Shown here: one piece after another, positions 9,795 through 17,984 of the stretch
Layout of the letters: every line of letters starts with the position of its first letter
Position numbering within the stretch: the stretch's first letter is position 1
From: an uncultured Balneola sp.
GTDB lineage: Bacteria > Bacteroidota > Rhodothermia > Balneolales > Balneolaceae
Assembly: GCA_902529365.1 (NCBI GenBank)
Contig: CABZWK010000002.1
Location: 1-64,000 of the forward strand
DNA length: 64,000 nt
Reading direction: 5' to 3'
Notes under the pieces: model-generated
Database searches by the model: none
The model's input: only the letters and a program-made list of their open reading frames with translations
Told to the model about the DNA's origin: nothing
Made by a program: the position numbers and the translations under genes

Positions 9795-11588
9795 TTGCAT
9801 TTTAAAGAACTTAATCTACACGAATTACTACAGGAAGGACTAGACGACGTTGGATTCCAAGAGCCAACACCCATTCAAGAACAATGTATCCCGCTCTTAT
9901 TACAGGGACATGACGTACTAGGTGCCGCACAAACAGGAACAGGGAAAACGGGAGCTTTCGTAATACCTGTCTTAGAACTCATGCTCAAAGAAAAAAAAGA
10001 GCATATTAGAACGCTAATTTTATCACCTACTCGAGAGTTAGCCCAGCAAATTGATGAACAAATATTTGCACTAGGGTACCATACTGGTACCACTTCTGCT
10101 ACGATTATTGGGGGAGAGGATTTCGGTAAACAGGCAGAAGCCATTCGTGCTGGAGTAGATATATTAGTTGCAACACCTGGGCGTTTGATTGATCAAATGA
10201 AGGTGTTAAATATTGATTTTTCTGGCATTGAATTTCTGATACTTGATGAGGCTGACCGAATGTTGGATATGGGGTTTTTACCTGATGTCCAACACATCAT
10301 TGATAAGTTGCCAATAACAAGACAAAACCTGTTATTTTCAGCCACAATGCCTAAAGACATTCATAAACTTGCTTCCAAGATTATGAAGGATCCAAAAAAA
10401 GTAGAAATTGAGGTATCCACTACTTCCAACTCTGTTGAGCAAAAAGCCTTTTTACTAGATGGACGTGAAAAGTTACGTTTCATTCAGCGTTACTTTAGTA
10501 AACATGAATGGAACTCATGTATTATTTTTACAGCCACCAAAAAAGGTGCTGATCAATTAGTTAACGCACTCAAAAAAATTGATGTAGAAGCTGTCGGTAT
10601 TCACGGAGATAGAGATCAAAACGAGCGGAATATTGCGCTTCAGGCTTTTAAAAATGGAAAAGTTTCTGTAATTGTAGCCACAGATGTGCTTGCACGAGGT
10701 ATTGATATTAATGATGTATCAATGATTATTAATTACGATGTACCAAGAGCGGTAGAGGATTATATCCATCGTATAGGAAGAACGGGTAGGTACGATAAAG
10801 AAGGTACAGCAATTACACTTGTAAATCGTCAAGATCAAAAGTATTTCGAGGCCATAGAAAAGAAGGTAGGAAATGCACTTCGCATAGTGAAAGTTAGTAA
10901 AGGTGACTTAGATGCTATCTTCGAGGAGACAGATCAAGGTAAACCCAAAAAAGAATCTTCAAAGGAAAGCTCTGGAAAATCTACCTCACCATCGGAAAAA
11001 AGCAGCGTAACAGTAGTTACAGCTAAATCCAAAAAAGAAGCAAAAGAGCAGGTTCCAGAATCGAATGAAGTACCTTTTAATGTATCTTATAAAGGTAAAA
11101 CGGCAGAAGTGCATGAGCCAATTGAAGCTGATTTCAACAATGCAAAACACGTTCAATTTAACCGCGATAAAGACGGTAGAGTAGTCATTTATCTTGTAGT
11201 TGACGGTGAGGTGGTTGTGCCTGAAGCCAAAGATAAATATAACGATCATGATACCACGGAAAAAGATCTTTCAAAAGGTGAGCGTAAAAATGATTCAACT
11301 ACGAAAAACAAAAAAATTAGCAATTGGAAAACATCGGATAAAAAAACAGTTACTGTAAAACTGAAAAAGGATAAAAAGCTTTCTAGAAAATCGAAAAAAA
11401 CAAGTGAATCCTCTAAAAAAAGTACTAAAAAATCGTTACCACGTTCTTCGTCTAAATCAAAAAAGAAACCTTCGGTTGAGTTGAAAACCCTTAATCAAGC
11501 AGCAAAAAGAGCTAAGAAAGCATCAAAACCAGCTAAGGGAGTTTGGGGCATAATCAAAAGCATGTTACCAAGATTTAACAAGGAATAG
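9795..11588 (+). CDS. DEAD-box ATP-dependent RNA helicase (RhlE-like) with basic Lys/Ser tail
   Basis: This RNA-unwinding ATPase probably acts in RNA decay, ribosome assembly or cold adaptation. The start is a TTG at 9795: an in-frame TAA at 9783 and no ATG between force it, and the family N-terminus FKELNLHE follows directly. Visible motifs are the Q motif EPTPIQ, AQTGTGKT (about 45-52), PTRELAQQ, TPGRL, DEAD (about 150), SAT, IIFTATK, DVLARGID and HRIGRTGR. From about residue 375 to 597 lies a low-complexity tail rich in Lys and Ser (for example KKSTKKSLPRSSSKSKKK), typical of RNA-binding extensions but long here. It ends in a short hydrophobic/basic GVWGIIKSMLPRF segment. Confidence 0.92.
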   Translation: MHFKELNLHELLQEGLDDVGFQEPTPIQEQCIPLLLQGHDVLGAAQTGTGKTGAFVIPVLELMLKEKKEHIRTLILSPTRELAQQIDEQIFALGYHTGTTSATIIGGEDFGKQAEAIRAGVDILVATPGRLIDQMKVLNIDFSGIEFLILDEADRMLDMGFLPDVQHIIDKLPITRQNLLFSATMPKDIHKLASKIMKDPKKVEIEVSTTSNSVEQKAFLLDGREKLRFIQRYFSKHEWNSCIIFTATKKGADQLVNALKKIDVEAVGIHGDRDQNERNIALQAFKNGKVSVIVATDVLARGIDINDVSMIINYDVPRAVEDYIHRIGRTGRYDKEGTAITLVNRQDQKYFEAIEKKVGNALRIVKVSKGDLDAIFEETDQGKPKKESSKESSGKSTSPSEKSSVTVVTAKSKKEAKEQVPESNEVPFNVSYKGKTAEVHEPIEADFNNAKHVQFNRDKDGRVVIYLVVDGEVVVPEAKDKYNDHDTTEKDLSKGERKNDSTTKNKKISNWKTSDKKTVTVKLKKDKKLSRKSKKTSESSKKSTKKSLPRSSSKSKKKPSVELKTLNQAAKRAKKASKPAKGVWGIIKSMLPRFNKE

Positions 11589-11655
11589 TTAGTGTTTTTC
11601 TGATTGAAATGCGATTTTAGAGCATACAATAATAAACAGGTTTCACCTTGTTATC

Positions 11656-12864
11656 ATGAAAAACTATTACATCTTTGCTGTTCTATGTATCTCATTTGTG
11701 ATTAGCTGTAATAAGCCATCATATAGTGAAAAAGAAGTTCTCACCACCGAACAACTATTGGTTGCTTCAGAAACGACAGTTAAAGGGCCACGACTTTCCT
11801 TGGTTGCTGATCAGCCAATTAAAAATGTTATTTTTATGATTGGCGATGGCACTGGGATTGCTCAGTTGTACAGTGGTCAACTCCAGGAAGTAGGCGTGGA
11901 TGGATATTTACATGCTCAACGTCTTCCTGTAACCGGAATAGTTAAAACACATGCAGAAGATGATTTAATCACAGATTCTGCTTCTGGAGCTACTGCGTAT
12001 TCTTGTGGTATTAAAACTAATAATGGGGTTATCGCTCAAGACACTGAAGGTAATGAATGTGTCACATTAATGGAATTAGCCCAAAAAGCTGGCATGAAAA
12101 CGGGATTGGTTGCAACTTCAGGGGTAACTCATGCAACACCAGCAAGTTTTGCCACACATATTGATTCACGAAATAAATACTCAGAAATCGCAGAACAAAT
12201 GGTTGAATCTGAAGTTGATGTGATTTTGGGCGGGGGACTAGAATACTTTATACCCTCAGATTCTGCTGGAAGTAATCGGGAAGATCAATTGAATTTGTTA
12301 CTAAGTTTAAGAGAACAAGGATATGCTGTGGTACTCGATAAACAAGCAATGATAGAAGAAGATTCAGAACAAATAATTGGTCTTTTTTCACCCAGTGGCA
12401 TGCCAAGTATGAATCGAGTCCCTAGCCTTGCTGAAATGACCAATAAGGCGGTAGAAAGTCTTTCTTCAAATGAAAATGGGTTTTTCTTAATGGTGGAAGG
12501 TGCACAGATTGATTGGGGTGGTCATGCAAACGAAACACCTTATGTTGTCAGAGAAGTAAAGGATTTTGATGATGCTATTGGGGTTGTGTTGACATTTGCA
12601 CAAGAAAATCCGGGTACGCTCGTCATTATTACCGCTGACCATGAAACCGGAGGTATGACAATAAACGGAGTCAACAGAGAAAATACCATTGTTGATATTG
12701 CCTGGACATCTACCGGTCATACAGGAACTCCCATACCTTTAATGGCCTATGGTCCTCATGCGGTAGAATTTAGTGGATGGTGGGATAACACAGACATTGG
12801 TAAAAAAGTAGCCGACTTATTAGGGTTTGAGAATTTCCCTCTCATTCTTAGTGCTGACTATTAA
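11656..12864 (+). CDS. Alkaline phosphatase lipoprotein
   Basis: This is a phosphomonoesterase of the PhoA-type superfamily, releasing phosphate outside the cytoplasm. The N-terminus is a short signal with lipobox VISC (Cys at about residue 18). Metal and catalytic motifs are complete: MIGDGTGIAQ, TDSASGATA (about 105-113) with the phosphorylated Ser, THATPASFATH, EGAQIDWGGHAN, TADHETGGM and STGHTGTPIP. Length is 402 residues, slightly short for PhoA but normal for the FCB-group lipoprotein form. No Pho-box was recognised upstream. It follows the helicase gene by 67 bases, so whether they share a transcript is unclear. Confidence 0.92.
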   Translation: MKNYYIFAVLCISFVISCNKPSYSEKEVLTTEQLLVASETTVKGPRLSLVADQPIKNVIFMIGDGTGIAQLYSGQLQEVGVDGYLHAQRLPVTGIVKTHAEDDLITDSASGATAYSCGIKTNNGVIAQDTEGNECVTLMELAQKAGMKTGLVATSGVTHATPASFATHIDSRNKYSEIAEQMVESEVDVILGGGLEYFIPSDSAGSNREDQLNLLLSLREQGYAVVLDKQAMIEEDSEQIIGLFSPSGMPSMNRVPSLAEMTNKAVESLSSNENGFFLMVEGAQIDWGGHANETPYVVREVKDFDDAIGVVLTFAQENPGTLVIITADHETGGMTINGVNRENTIVDIAWTSTGHTGTPIPLMAYGPHAVEFSGWWDNTDIGKKVADLLGFENFPLILSADY

Positions 12865-12883
12865 GAATATTTATTTCATCAAT

Positions 12884-13372
12884 TTATCTAGTACTCTTTG
12901 AGTTGATAATCAAAGCTGTACTGTTAGCTTTCGAGAGTTGATAACTCAACGTGCAGCCTGCAATACCGATTAGAACATATATTAAAAATGGTATTAAATC
13001 AGAATCCCAGGCTTGCTCTAAGGACATAGGAAGCATGACTTGACCATCATCTGAGCGAACTAATCGAAGCCAGTTAAATACGCTGTGTAGAGTCATTATG
13101 CTGGCAAAACTAATAGATACTTTTCTATTGTTTTCACTAAGAGTCATCAGTACCATTCCAACTAAAAAGGTTATTGCTAAATGTACTAACCACAGCACTA
13201 CTATCCATAGAGGTTCGCTAAGATTATCAAAACCGTTCCACAAAACCTCTTCATTGGCGTAAATGTGAAGTATTAACCGGGTAAATCCATCAAAAGCCCT
13301 AATAAAAAATAATCCTAGTAAGGGAAATACAAATAAGGTTTTACTGTAATATTTGAATTGGAAGTTGGTCAA
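12884..13372 (-). CDS. Four-helix integral membrane protein of unknown function
   Basis: I do not recognise the family. The 162-residue product is mostly hydrophobic with about four membrane segments: residues 12-25, about 53-77 (two closely spaced or one long segment), about 85-100, and 130-150. Between them is a loop rich in Asp, Gln and Ser. The start is TTG at 13372; the next in-frame Met is far inside a membrane helix, so TTG is the best choice. It is convergent with the alkaline phosphatase gene (19 bases apart) and divergent from the metallopeptidase-like gene. It looks like a real gene because composition is membrane-typical and the frame is undisturbed. Confidence 0.6.
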   Translation of the reverse strand: MTNFQFKYYSKTLFVFPLLGLFFIRAFDGFTRLILHIYANEEVLWNGFDNLSEPLWIVVLWLVHLAITFLVGMVLMTLSENNRKVSISFASIMTLHSVFNWLRLVRSDDGQVMLPMSLEQAWDSDLIPFLIYVLIGIAGCTLSYQLSKANSTALIINSKSTR

Positions 13373-13457
13373 GTTTTAGGCTATTATTGTGAGCTTTAAA
13401 TATTACCTATTAGTTCTATCTTTAGTTTTAAATGTACAAACTTTGAGTGATTAACCT

Positions 13458-13949
13458 ATGCCAACCAACGACTTTTTATCCCCTGAAGAAACCATCAATT
13501 CCGACAAACAACTTATGGAGTCCCCAGAAGTTGAGGCTATTGCCAAGAAGGTTGTCAAGCAGCATAAAATAGAGTTTGGACCTGCCGAGATTGGCTATTT
13601 CTTAGTGTATCCAAATATTTCGAGACAAAAAGCAGGCAAGTGCATGAAAGCTAGTCGTGAGGTGAAGTACTACTCTGGGAACGACTACTTAATTGAGATA
13701 TCTGGAGAATTATGGGACTTGTTGGATAATCAAACTAAAGAAATGTTGTTGTATCATGAACTACTTCATATAGACCCCAGTTTTAAATCTAAAACACAGG
13801 AATGGAAGATGAATCTTCGCAAGCCTGATTTCTCGGATTTTTACTCCATTAATGACAAATATGGTAATGAATGGTACAAGACGATTCAAGCAACAGTGTC
13901 GTCACTCTACGACTTAGATCCAAAACAAGAAAGTAAGGTTTCCTTATAG
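13458..13949 (+). CDS. Putative metallopeptidase (HExxH protein)
   Basis: The 163-residue protein contains HELLHID at residues 100-106, an HExxH zinc-binding motif in a helix preceded by a hydrophobic MLLY. The arrangement resembles the putative phage-type metallopeptidase family (domain with YHELLHI and a preceding beta hairpin). There is no signal peptide, so it is probably cytoplasmic. KCMKASREVKYYSGNDYLIEISGELWDLL precedes the helix in two parts (KCMKASREVKYYSG, then YLIEISGELWDLL), matching the strand-helix order of such domains. The substrate is unknown. There are no phage genes nearby, so the gene looks like a resident chromosomal one. The ATG at 13458 has no strong ribosome binding site. 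Confidence 0.65.
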   Translation: MPTNDFLSPEETINSDKQLMESPEVEAIAKKVVKQHKIEFGPAEIGYFLVYPNISRQKAGKCMKASREVKYYSGNDYLIEISGELWDLLDNQTKEMLLYHELLHIDPSFKSKTQEWKMNLRKPDFSDFYSINDKYGNEWYKTIQATVSSLYDLDPKQESKVSL

Positions 13950-13961
13950 ATTACTCAGATC

Positions 13962-13974
13962 AGACTTGTAGTCT
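13962..13974. terminator. Small hairpin between convergent genes
   Basis: AGACT (13962-13966) and AGTCT (13970-13974) flank a three-base loop in the 48-base gap between two convergent genes. There is no T run on either side, so this is only a weak terminator candidate. Confidence 0.2.
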
Positions 13975-13997
13975 CACTATTTAAAGCTGGATTATAA

Positions 13998-14429
13998 CTA
14001 CTTGTGAATTTCAACGACTTCAATGTCAAAATTCAGATCTTTACCAGCGAGAGGATGATTGGCATCAATAGTGACTGTTTCGCCATCGATTTGAGTAATT
14101 TGAACTGGAATAGCTTGCCCGTCAGGTTGATTTAATTGTAACTGCATACCCACTTGAGCGTCAAGTTCAAGGGGTAATTGATTCATCGGGACTTCAATTA
14201 CCATTTCCGGATTATGTTCACCATAGGCTTCTAAGCTTGGGATATTTGTGGTCGCTTTTTCACCAACAGAAAGTCCCATTATAGCATGTTCGAACCCTGG
14301 AATTAATTGACCTTTACCAAGGGTGAATTTTAATGGGTCGCGCTCAACTGAGCTATCAAAAACTTCTCCAGATGCTAAAGTTCCTGTGTAATGAACTGAT
14401 ACGGTGTCACCGTCTTTAATTGTAGACAA
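13998..14429 (-). CDS. FKBP-type peptidyl-prolyl isomerase, SlyD-like
   Basis: This is a cytoplasmic prolyl isomerase and chaperone of the SlyD/FkpB type. MSTIKDGDTVSVHYTGTL opens the FKBP half-domain, and KFTLGKGQLIPGFEHAIMG with VGEKATTNIPSLEAYGEHN matches the SlyD signature. The insert-in-flap chaperone domain is present (residues about 75-125, DAQVGMQLQLNQPDGQ). The His/Cys-rich metal tail of E. coli SlyD is absent; the protein ends at residue 143. The start is a TTG at 14429, since no ATG lies upstream in frame near it and the family N-terminus begins there. No signal peptide is visible. Confidence 0.88.
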   Translation of the reverse strand: MSTIKDGDTVSVHYTGTLASGEVFDSSVERDPLKFTLGKGQLIPGFEHAIMGLSVGEKATTNIPSLEAYGEHNPEMVIEVPMNQLPLELDAQVGMQLQLNQPDGQAIPVQITQIDGETVTIDANHPLAGKDLNFDIEVVEIHK

Positions 14430-14575
14430 AATATGTACCTTATATAAGAATTTAAGTTACTGATAAGGTAAAATTATATATGGACATATGAAATTATCAA
14501 CCCTTTTGTTGCTTATACCAACCAGAAAGGGATGCTAATTAGCCCTTAAAATTGGGTGACAATGGCTTAAAAGCC

Positions 14576-15268
14576 TCAGTTGTTCAAATCTTTTCTAGCA
14601 TCTTTTTTCAACGCTAAAATTCGCTTCAGTTTTACTCTTACACCAGGATTAACGCGAATATTCAGCACACTCTTGAGCTGAGTAGAGGAATTAACTTCTT
14701 TTTCAAACACCAGCTGAACCTCATCTTCTCCTAACCATCTGTAGTCAAGAAATGTTTTCCAATCGATTGAATGATCAATAATTAATATACATTGAGTTCG
14801 AAGTTGTGGTGTAATGTAAATTGTGAAACTCACAAGTCCGAATATAGCAAGAGAAGTACCCGAAAATAATCGTATGGGAGTAATGATAAAATCAAATGCC
14901 CAACCGATGCGAAGTAATCCAGCAATAATTAGAGTTGAGCCAATGAATAAAGGGGTAAAGTGCACAATAGGATTTTTGAAGTTGTAAAGAGGGTAGCCAG
15001 CTGATTTTTTAAGATCCAATTGGCTATGTAGTTTTCCTATACCTATACCACTTAAAATAGCATAAAATAAGCTCATAAGAGTACCAGCTAAGGACTCGCT
15101 CAAATACCCATTAATAAAAAGAAGCATGGCTATCACATACAGTGTTGTGGTAAAACTTGCTAACTGGAGTGCTTTTCGTATAGTGGTGCTGTAAAGTTGG
15201 ATGTAGCGTTTTCCAACCAAGTATCCAAGTAGTAAAAAAGGAATAGAAAGTAGATAAACAAGAGTCAT
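14576..15268 (-). CDS. Membrane protein of unknown function with cytoplasmic tail
   Basis: I do not recognise the family. I place the start at the ATG at 15268 (230 residues) rather than the longer in-frame start at 15388, because the longer form would overlap the DUF971 gene on the opposite strand by 81 bases. The first two thirds hold about five hydrophobic segments (2-18, 33-50, 58-75, 103-122, 128-150). Residues about 165-230 form a soluble tail (HSIDWKTFLDYRWLGEDE then a basic end with KLKRILALKKDARK) that resembles a small PH-like or bYqfA-like domain only loosely. It starts 39 bases from the divergent DUF971 gene and may share a promoter region. Confidence 0.55.
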   Translation of the reverse strand: MTLVYLLSIPFLLLGYLVGKRYIQLYSTTIRKALQLASFTTTLYVIAMLLFINGYLSESLAGTLMSLFYAILSGIGIGKLHSQLDLKKSAGYPLYNFKNPIVHFTPLFIGSTLIIAGLLRIGWAFDFIITPIRLFSGTSLAIFGLVSFTIYITPQLRTQCILIIDHSIDWKTFLDYRWLGEDEVQLVFEKEVNSSTQLKSVLNIRVNPGVRVKLKRILALKKDARKDLNN

Positions 15269-15307
15269 TAATTCTATATATTTATATTGGATAATTAGAT
15301 ACTTACC

Positions 15308-15634
15308 ATGTTCTTGCCCGATAAAATAGTCATAAATAACGATGAAGAGTACTTTCAAATTAAGTGGAGTGATGGCAAAACTTATCAATATCCACTATTT
15401 GGTTTACGAAGAAATTGTCCATGTGTAATGTGTAGAGGTGGACATGATAAAATGCAGATATTTGAACCTTCTGCTTTTAATGAAAAAGCAGAAGTACCTG
15501 TAACGATTCGAAGAGCAGAACAGATCGGGAATCATGCCATCCAAATCCATTGGTCAGATGGGCATAACTCAGGAATGTATCGTTGGACCACCTTACGAGA
15601 TCTTTTCGAAGAATGGATAAATGAAGCCGAATAA
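15308..15634 (+). CDS. DUF971 (gamma-butyrobetaine hydroxylase N-terminal-like) protein
   Basis: The 108-residue product matches the DUF971/GBBH-like N-terminal domain: IKWSDGKTYQYPLFGLRRNC, a Cys cluster CPCVMCRGG (about 37-45), and HWSDGHNSGMYRWTTLRDL near the end. In other organisms this domain occurs alone, fused to Mrp/HCF101 Fe-S carriers, or in carnitine-biosynthesis oxygenases; a role linked to iron or Fe-S metabolism is often suggested but not shown by this sequence. The stop overlaps the start of the MFS gene by 14 bases, so the two are translated together. The ATG at 15308 is preceded by TACC, with no strong ribosome binding site. Confidence 0.82.
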   Translation: MFLPDKIVINNDEEYFQIKWSDGKTYQYPLFGLRRNCPCVMCRGGHDKMQIFEPSAFNEKAEVPVTIRRAEQIGNHAIQIHWSDGHNSGMYRWTTLRDLFEEWINEAE

Positions 15635-16856
15635 AAATGGAAAAGCGGCTTTAGTATTTATTTTCATTACCGTTTTAATCGATGTCATTGGACTGGGAAT
15701 AATTATACCTGTAGTTCCTAGTCTAATAATTGAACTAACCGGTCAAACCATTAGCAATGCAGCCGAGTATGGTGGCTTGTTAATGTTTATCTATGCAGGG
15801 ACTCAATTTCTGTTCGCTCCTGTAATTGGTGCACTAAGTGATCGTTTTGGGCGCAGACCCTTACTGCTTAGTTCTTTATGTGCCTATGGCTTGAATTATC
15901 TTTTGTTAGCCTGGGCACCAACTATGTGGTGGTTATTTTTTGCCCGTTTTTTATCAGGTATAACTGGAGCTACTACGACAAGTGCTAGTGCTTACGTAGC
16001 AGATATAAGTGACCCAGAAGAAAAAGCCCAAAATTTTGGTTTGTTAGGAGCTGCTTTTGGTTTAGGGTTTATTATTGGCCCAGTGATTGGTGGAATTTTA
16101 GGAGAGTATGGCTCTCGTTTACCGTTTATAGCAGCAGCTACTCTAAGCTTAGTCAATTTTACCTACGGATATTTTATTCTCCCAGAGTCATTAGCTAAGC
16201 AAGAGCGGCGCATCTTTGAATGGAAAAGGGCTAATCCCTTTGGAGCACTAAAAAAAATAAAGGACTTTTCAGCCGCAACAGGATTATTTCTAGTATTTTT
16301 TCTTATCTACCTATCTCACCATGCCACACAAAGTACCTGGACTTATTACACCATGTTTAAATTCAGTTGGGATGAAGCGATGGTGGGTATTTCACTAGGG
16401 GTAGTGGGAATCTGTGTAGCCGTCGTACAGGGCGGGTTAACTCGGTGGTGGATTCCAAAAATAGGGCCTAAAAAAGCGGTTTATTTAGGTATTGGTGCCT
16501 ATTTAATTGGTTTTTTAGGGTTTGCTTGGGCTCCTAACGGCTCAAATATGCTCGCAATGATTATGCCTTATGCTTTGGGTGGGTTTGCGGGACCTTCCTT
16601 GCAGGGAATTCTTTCAAATCAGGTACCCGCAAACATGCAGGGTGAACTACAAGGCGTGTTAACGAGTCTGATTAGTTTTTCAGCGATCATAGGGCCACCG
16701 GTGATGACTCAATCATTTAGTTACTTTAGCACCAATCAGGCGTTTTATATGCCTGGTGCTCCTTTCATTTTAGGTGCTTTTTTATCCATATTAGCACTTA
16801 TTATTGGTGTTAAAACCTTAGGGCATGTTGTTGAAAAGAGCTTTGAAATTAGCTGA
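15621..16856 (+). CDS. MFS transporter, TetA-like (DHA1 family)
   Basis: A 411-residue major facilitator with 12 predicted membrane segments. Motif A, GALSDRFGRRPLLL, lies at the loop between helices 2 and 3 (about residues 72-85), and the first helix FIFITVLIDVIGLGIIIPVVP matches the TetA/TCR exporter subfamily in its two halves (LIDVIGLGIIIPVVP). PEEKAQNFGLLGAAFGLGFI and GPVIGGILGE correspond to the helix 4-5 antiporter motif C region. It probably exports a drug or metabolite by proton antiport. Substrate and any tetracycline resistance cannot be inferred. The gene is embedded in the DUF971 reading end and seems native rather than acquired. Confidence 0.87.
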   Translation: MKPNKNGKAALVFIFITVLIDVIGLGIIIPVVPSLIIELTGQTISNAAEYGGLLMFIYAGTQFLFAPVIGALSDRFGRRPLLLSSLCAYGLNYLLLAWAPTMWWLFFARFLSGITGATTTSASAYVADISDPEEKAQNFGLLGAAFGLGFIIGPVIGGILGEYGSRLPFIAAATLSLVNFTYGYFILPESLAKQERRIFEWKRANPFGALKKIKDFSAATGLFLVFFLIYLSHHATQSTWTYYTMFKFSWDEAMVGISLGVVGICVAVVQGGLTRWWIPKIGPKKAVYLGIGAYLIGFLGFAWAPNGSNMLAMIMPYALGGFAGPSLQGILSNQVPANMQGELQGVLTSLISFSAIIGPPVMTQSFSYFSTNQAFYMPGAPFILGAFLSILALIIGVKTLGHVVEKSFEIS

Positions 16857-16961
16857 ACTTAAGCAACTTAATTTCTAAAAATTGCGTTATATATAGTTCA
16901 TACTATAAAGGTAGTTTAACAATTTTAAAGGCCGTATTTTACCAATAAATAAACACGTGAA

Positions 16962-16983
16962 AAAGCAGCCATTTAGCTGCTTT
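16962..16983. terminator. Perfect 8-bp hairpin upstream of greA
   Basis: AAAGCAGC (16962-16969) pairs perfectly with GCTGCTTT (16976-16983) around a six-base loop. Downstream on the plus strand is only TTTACTATC, a short T run. On the minus strand the stem is followed by TTTTTCAC. It could end the MFS transcript, or form part of the greA leader, since it sits 22 bases before the greA start. Confidence 0.5.
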
Positions 16984-17005
16984 ACTATCTAAACAAGGTA
17001 TGTAT

Positions 17006-17482
17006 ATGAGTAAGATTCAGTATTTGAGCCAAGAAGGATATGACAAGTTAGACCAAGAACTTCGTGATCTGAAAACTAGAGGACGTCGTGAAATAGCAGA
17101 AGATATAGCAGAAGCTAGGGCAAAGGGCGATTTAAGCGAAAATGCCGAATATGATGCAGCGAAAGAAGCTCAGGGGCATATGGAGACGCGAATAACCCAA
17201 TTAGAAGATATTTTGGCTAATGCCCGTGTGTTGGACGCCAAAGACTTAGACCTAACTAAAGTTCGTGTACTAACCAAGGTTACTATACTCAATAAAAAAA
17301 TGAAAAAAGAAATGAAATATACCCTAGTATCTCCAAACGAAGCCGACTTCGCAAAGGGTAAAATTTCAGTGGATTCACCCATTGGTGCAGCTCTTTTGGG
17401 AAAAGAAATAGGGGATGTTGTTACTGTCACCGTACCAGCTGGCAAACTTGAATTAGAAATATTGAAAATCGAAATAGACTAA
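17006..17482 (+). CDS. greA: Transcription elongation factor GreA
   Basis: GreA rescues backtracked RNA polymerase by stimulating transcript cleavage. The N-terminal coiled coil has the diagnostic GDLSENAEYDAAKEAQ (about residues 41-56) with the acidic tip residues, and the C-terminal FKBP-like domain ends VSPNEADFAKGKISVDSPIG and GDVVTVTVPAG. I choose the ATG at 17006 (158 residues, the classical GreA length). An ATG at 17000 is two codons upstream, but the AAGG at 16995-16998 is properly spaced only for 17006. The product start MSKIQYLS fits the family. Confidence 0.95.
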   Translation: MSKIQYLSQEGYDKLDQELRDLKTRGRREIAEDIAEARAKGDLSENAEYDAAKEAQGHMETRITQLEDILANARVLDAKDLDLTKVRVLTKVTILNKKMKKEMKYTLVSPNEADFAKGKISVDSPIGAALLGKEIGDVVTVTVPAGKLELEILKIEID

Positions 17483-17487
17483 ATCTA

Positions 17488-17509
17488 CTGGTTGATGCCC
17501 CCCAACCAG
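17488..17509. terminator. Stem-loop after greA
   Basis: CTGGTTG (17488-17494) pairs with CAACCAG (17503-17509) around an eight-base C-rich loop, five bases after the greA stop. No T run follows on either strand, so it may act as an RNA-stabilising hairpin or weak terminator rather than a classical one. Confidence 0.35.
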
Positions 17510-17530
17510 CATAGCTAAAACTGCCATTGA

Positions 17531-17980
17531 ATGAAAAAACTTATAGACGCGTATATTTATCGCGAGAGTTCAAAAAACATAGAATTTTTGATACTTCAGA
17601 GAGCTAAGAATAAAATATATGCCGGACAGTGGCGTATGGTGGGTGGTAAGGTAAAAGAAAATGAAGGCTACGCTGATGCGGCTTTGCGTGAAATTCAGGA
17701 GGAAATTCAGTTAACCCCTGCTTTCTTTTGGGTAGTGCCCTCTGTAAATACATTTTTTGAGGCCAAAACCAATCAAATTCTACACATTCCAGCTTTTGCT
17801 GCAAAAGCACAAGAATCCTTTAGCCCAACGCTAGATGATGAGCATACAAAGTATAAATGGATTAGTGTATCCCAAATCTCTACTCACATTTTTTGGCCAG
17901 AACAACAAAGGCTTATGAAGATGATTGCAACTCTTGTCCAGAATGGCCATGTAGTGTCAGAGTGGGTTTTAAAGCCATGA
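17531..17980 (+). CDS. Nudix hydrolase (MutT-type)
   Basis: A 149-residue pyrophosphohydrolase. The complete Nudix box GKVKENEGYADAALREIQEE lies at about residues 38-57, with G, E, REI and EE in register (G-x5-E-x7-REUxEE). The N-terminus AYIYRESSKNIEFLILQRA forms the first beta strands (DAYIYRESS, then EFLILQRA). Members clean up nucleotide or nucleoside diphosphate derivatives; the substrate here is undetermined. It lies between greA and ackA, and its stop is four bases from the ackA ATG, so co-transcription with ackA is likely. Confidence 0.88.
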   Translation: MKKLIDAYIYRESSKNIEFLILQRAKNKIYAGQWRMVGGKVKENEGYADAALREIQEEIQLTPAFFWVVPSVNTFFEAKTNQILHIPAFAAKAQESFSPTLDDEHTKYKWISVSQISTHIFWPEQQRLMKMIATLVQNGHVVSEWVLKP

Positions 17981-17984
17981 AAGC

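Noticed and set aside
15269-15388. Longer start for the minus-strand 230-residue membrane protein
   Set aside because: The extension would overlap the well-supported DUF971 gene by 81 bases, and the internal ATG at 15268 gives a membrane protein beginning directly at its first helix.
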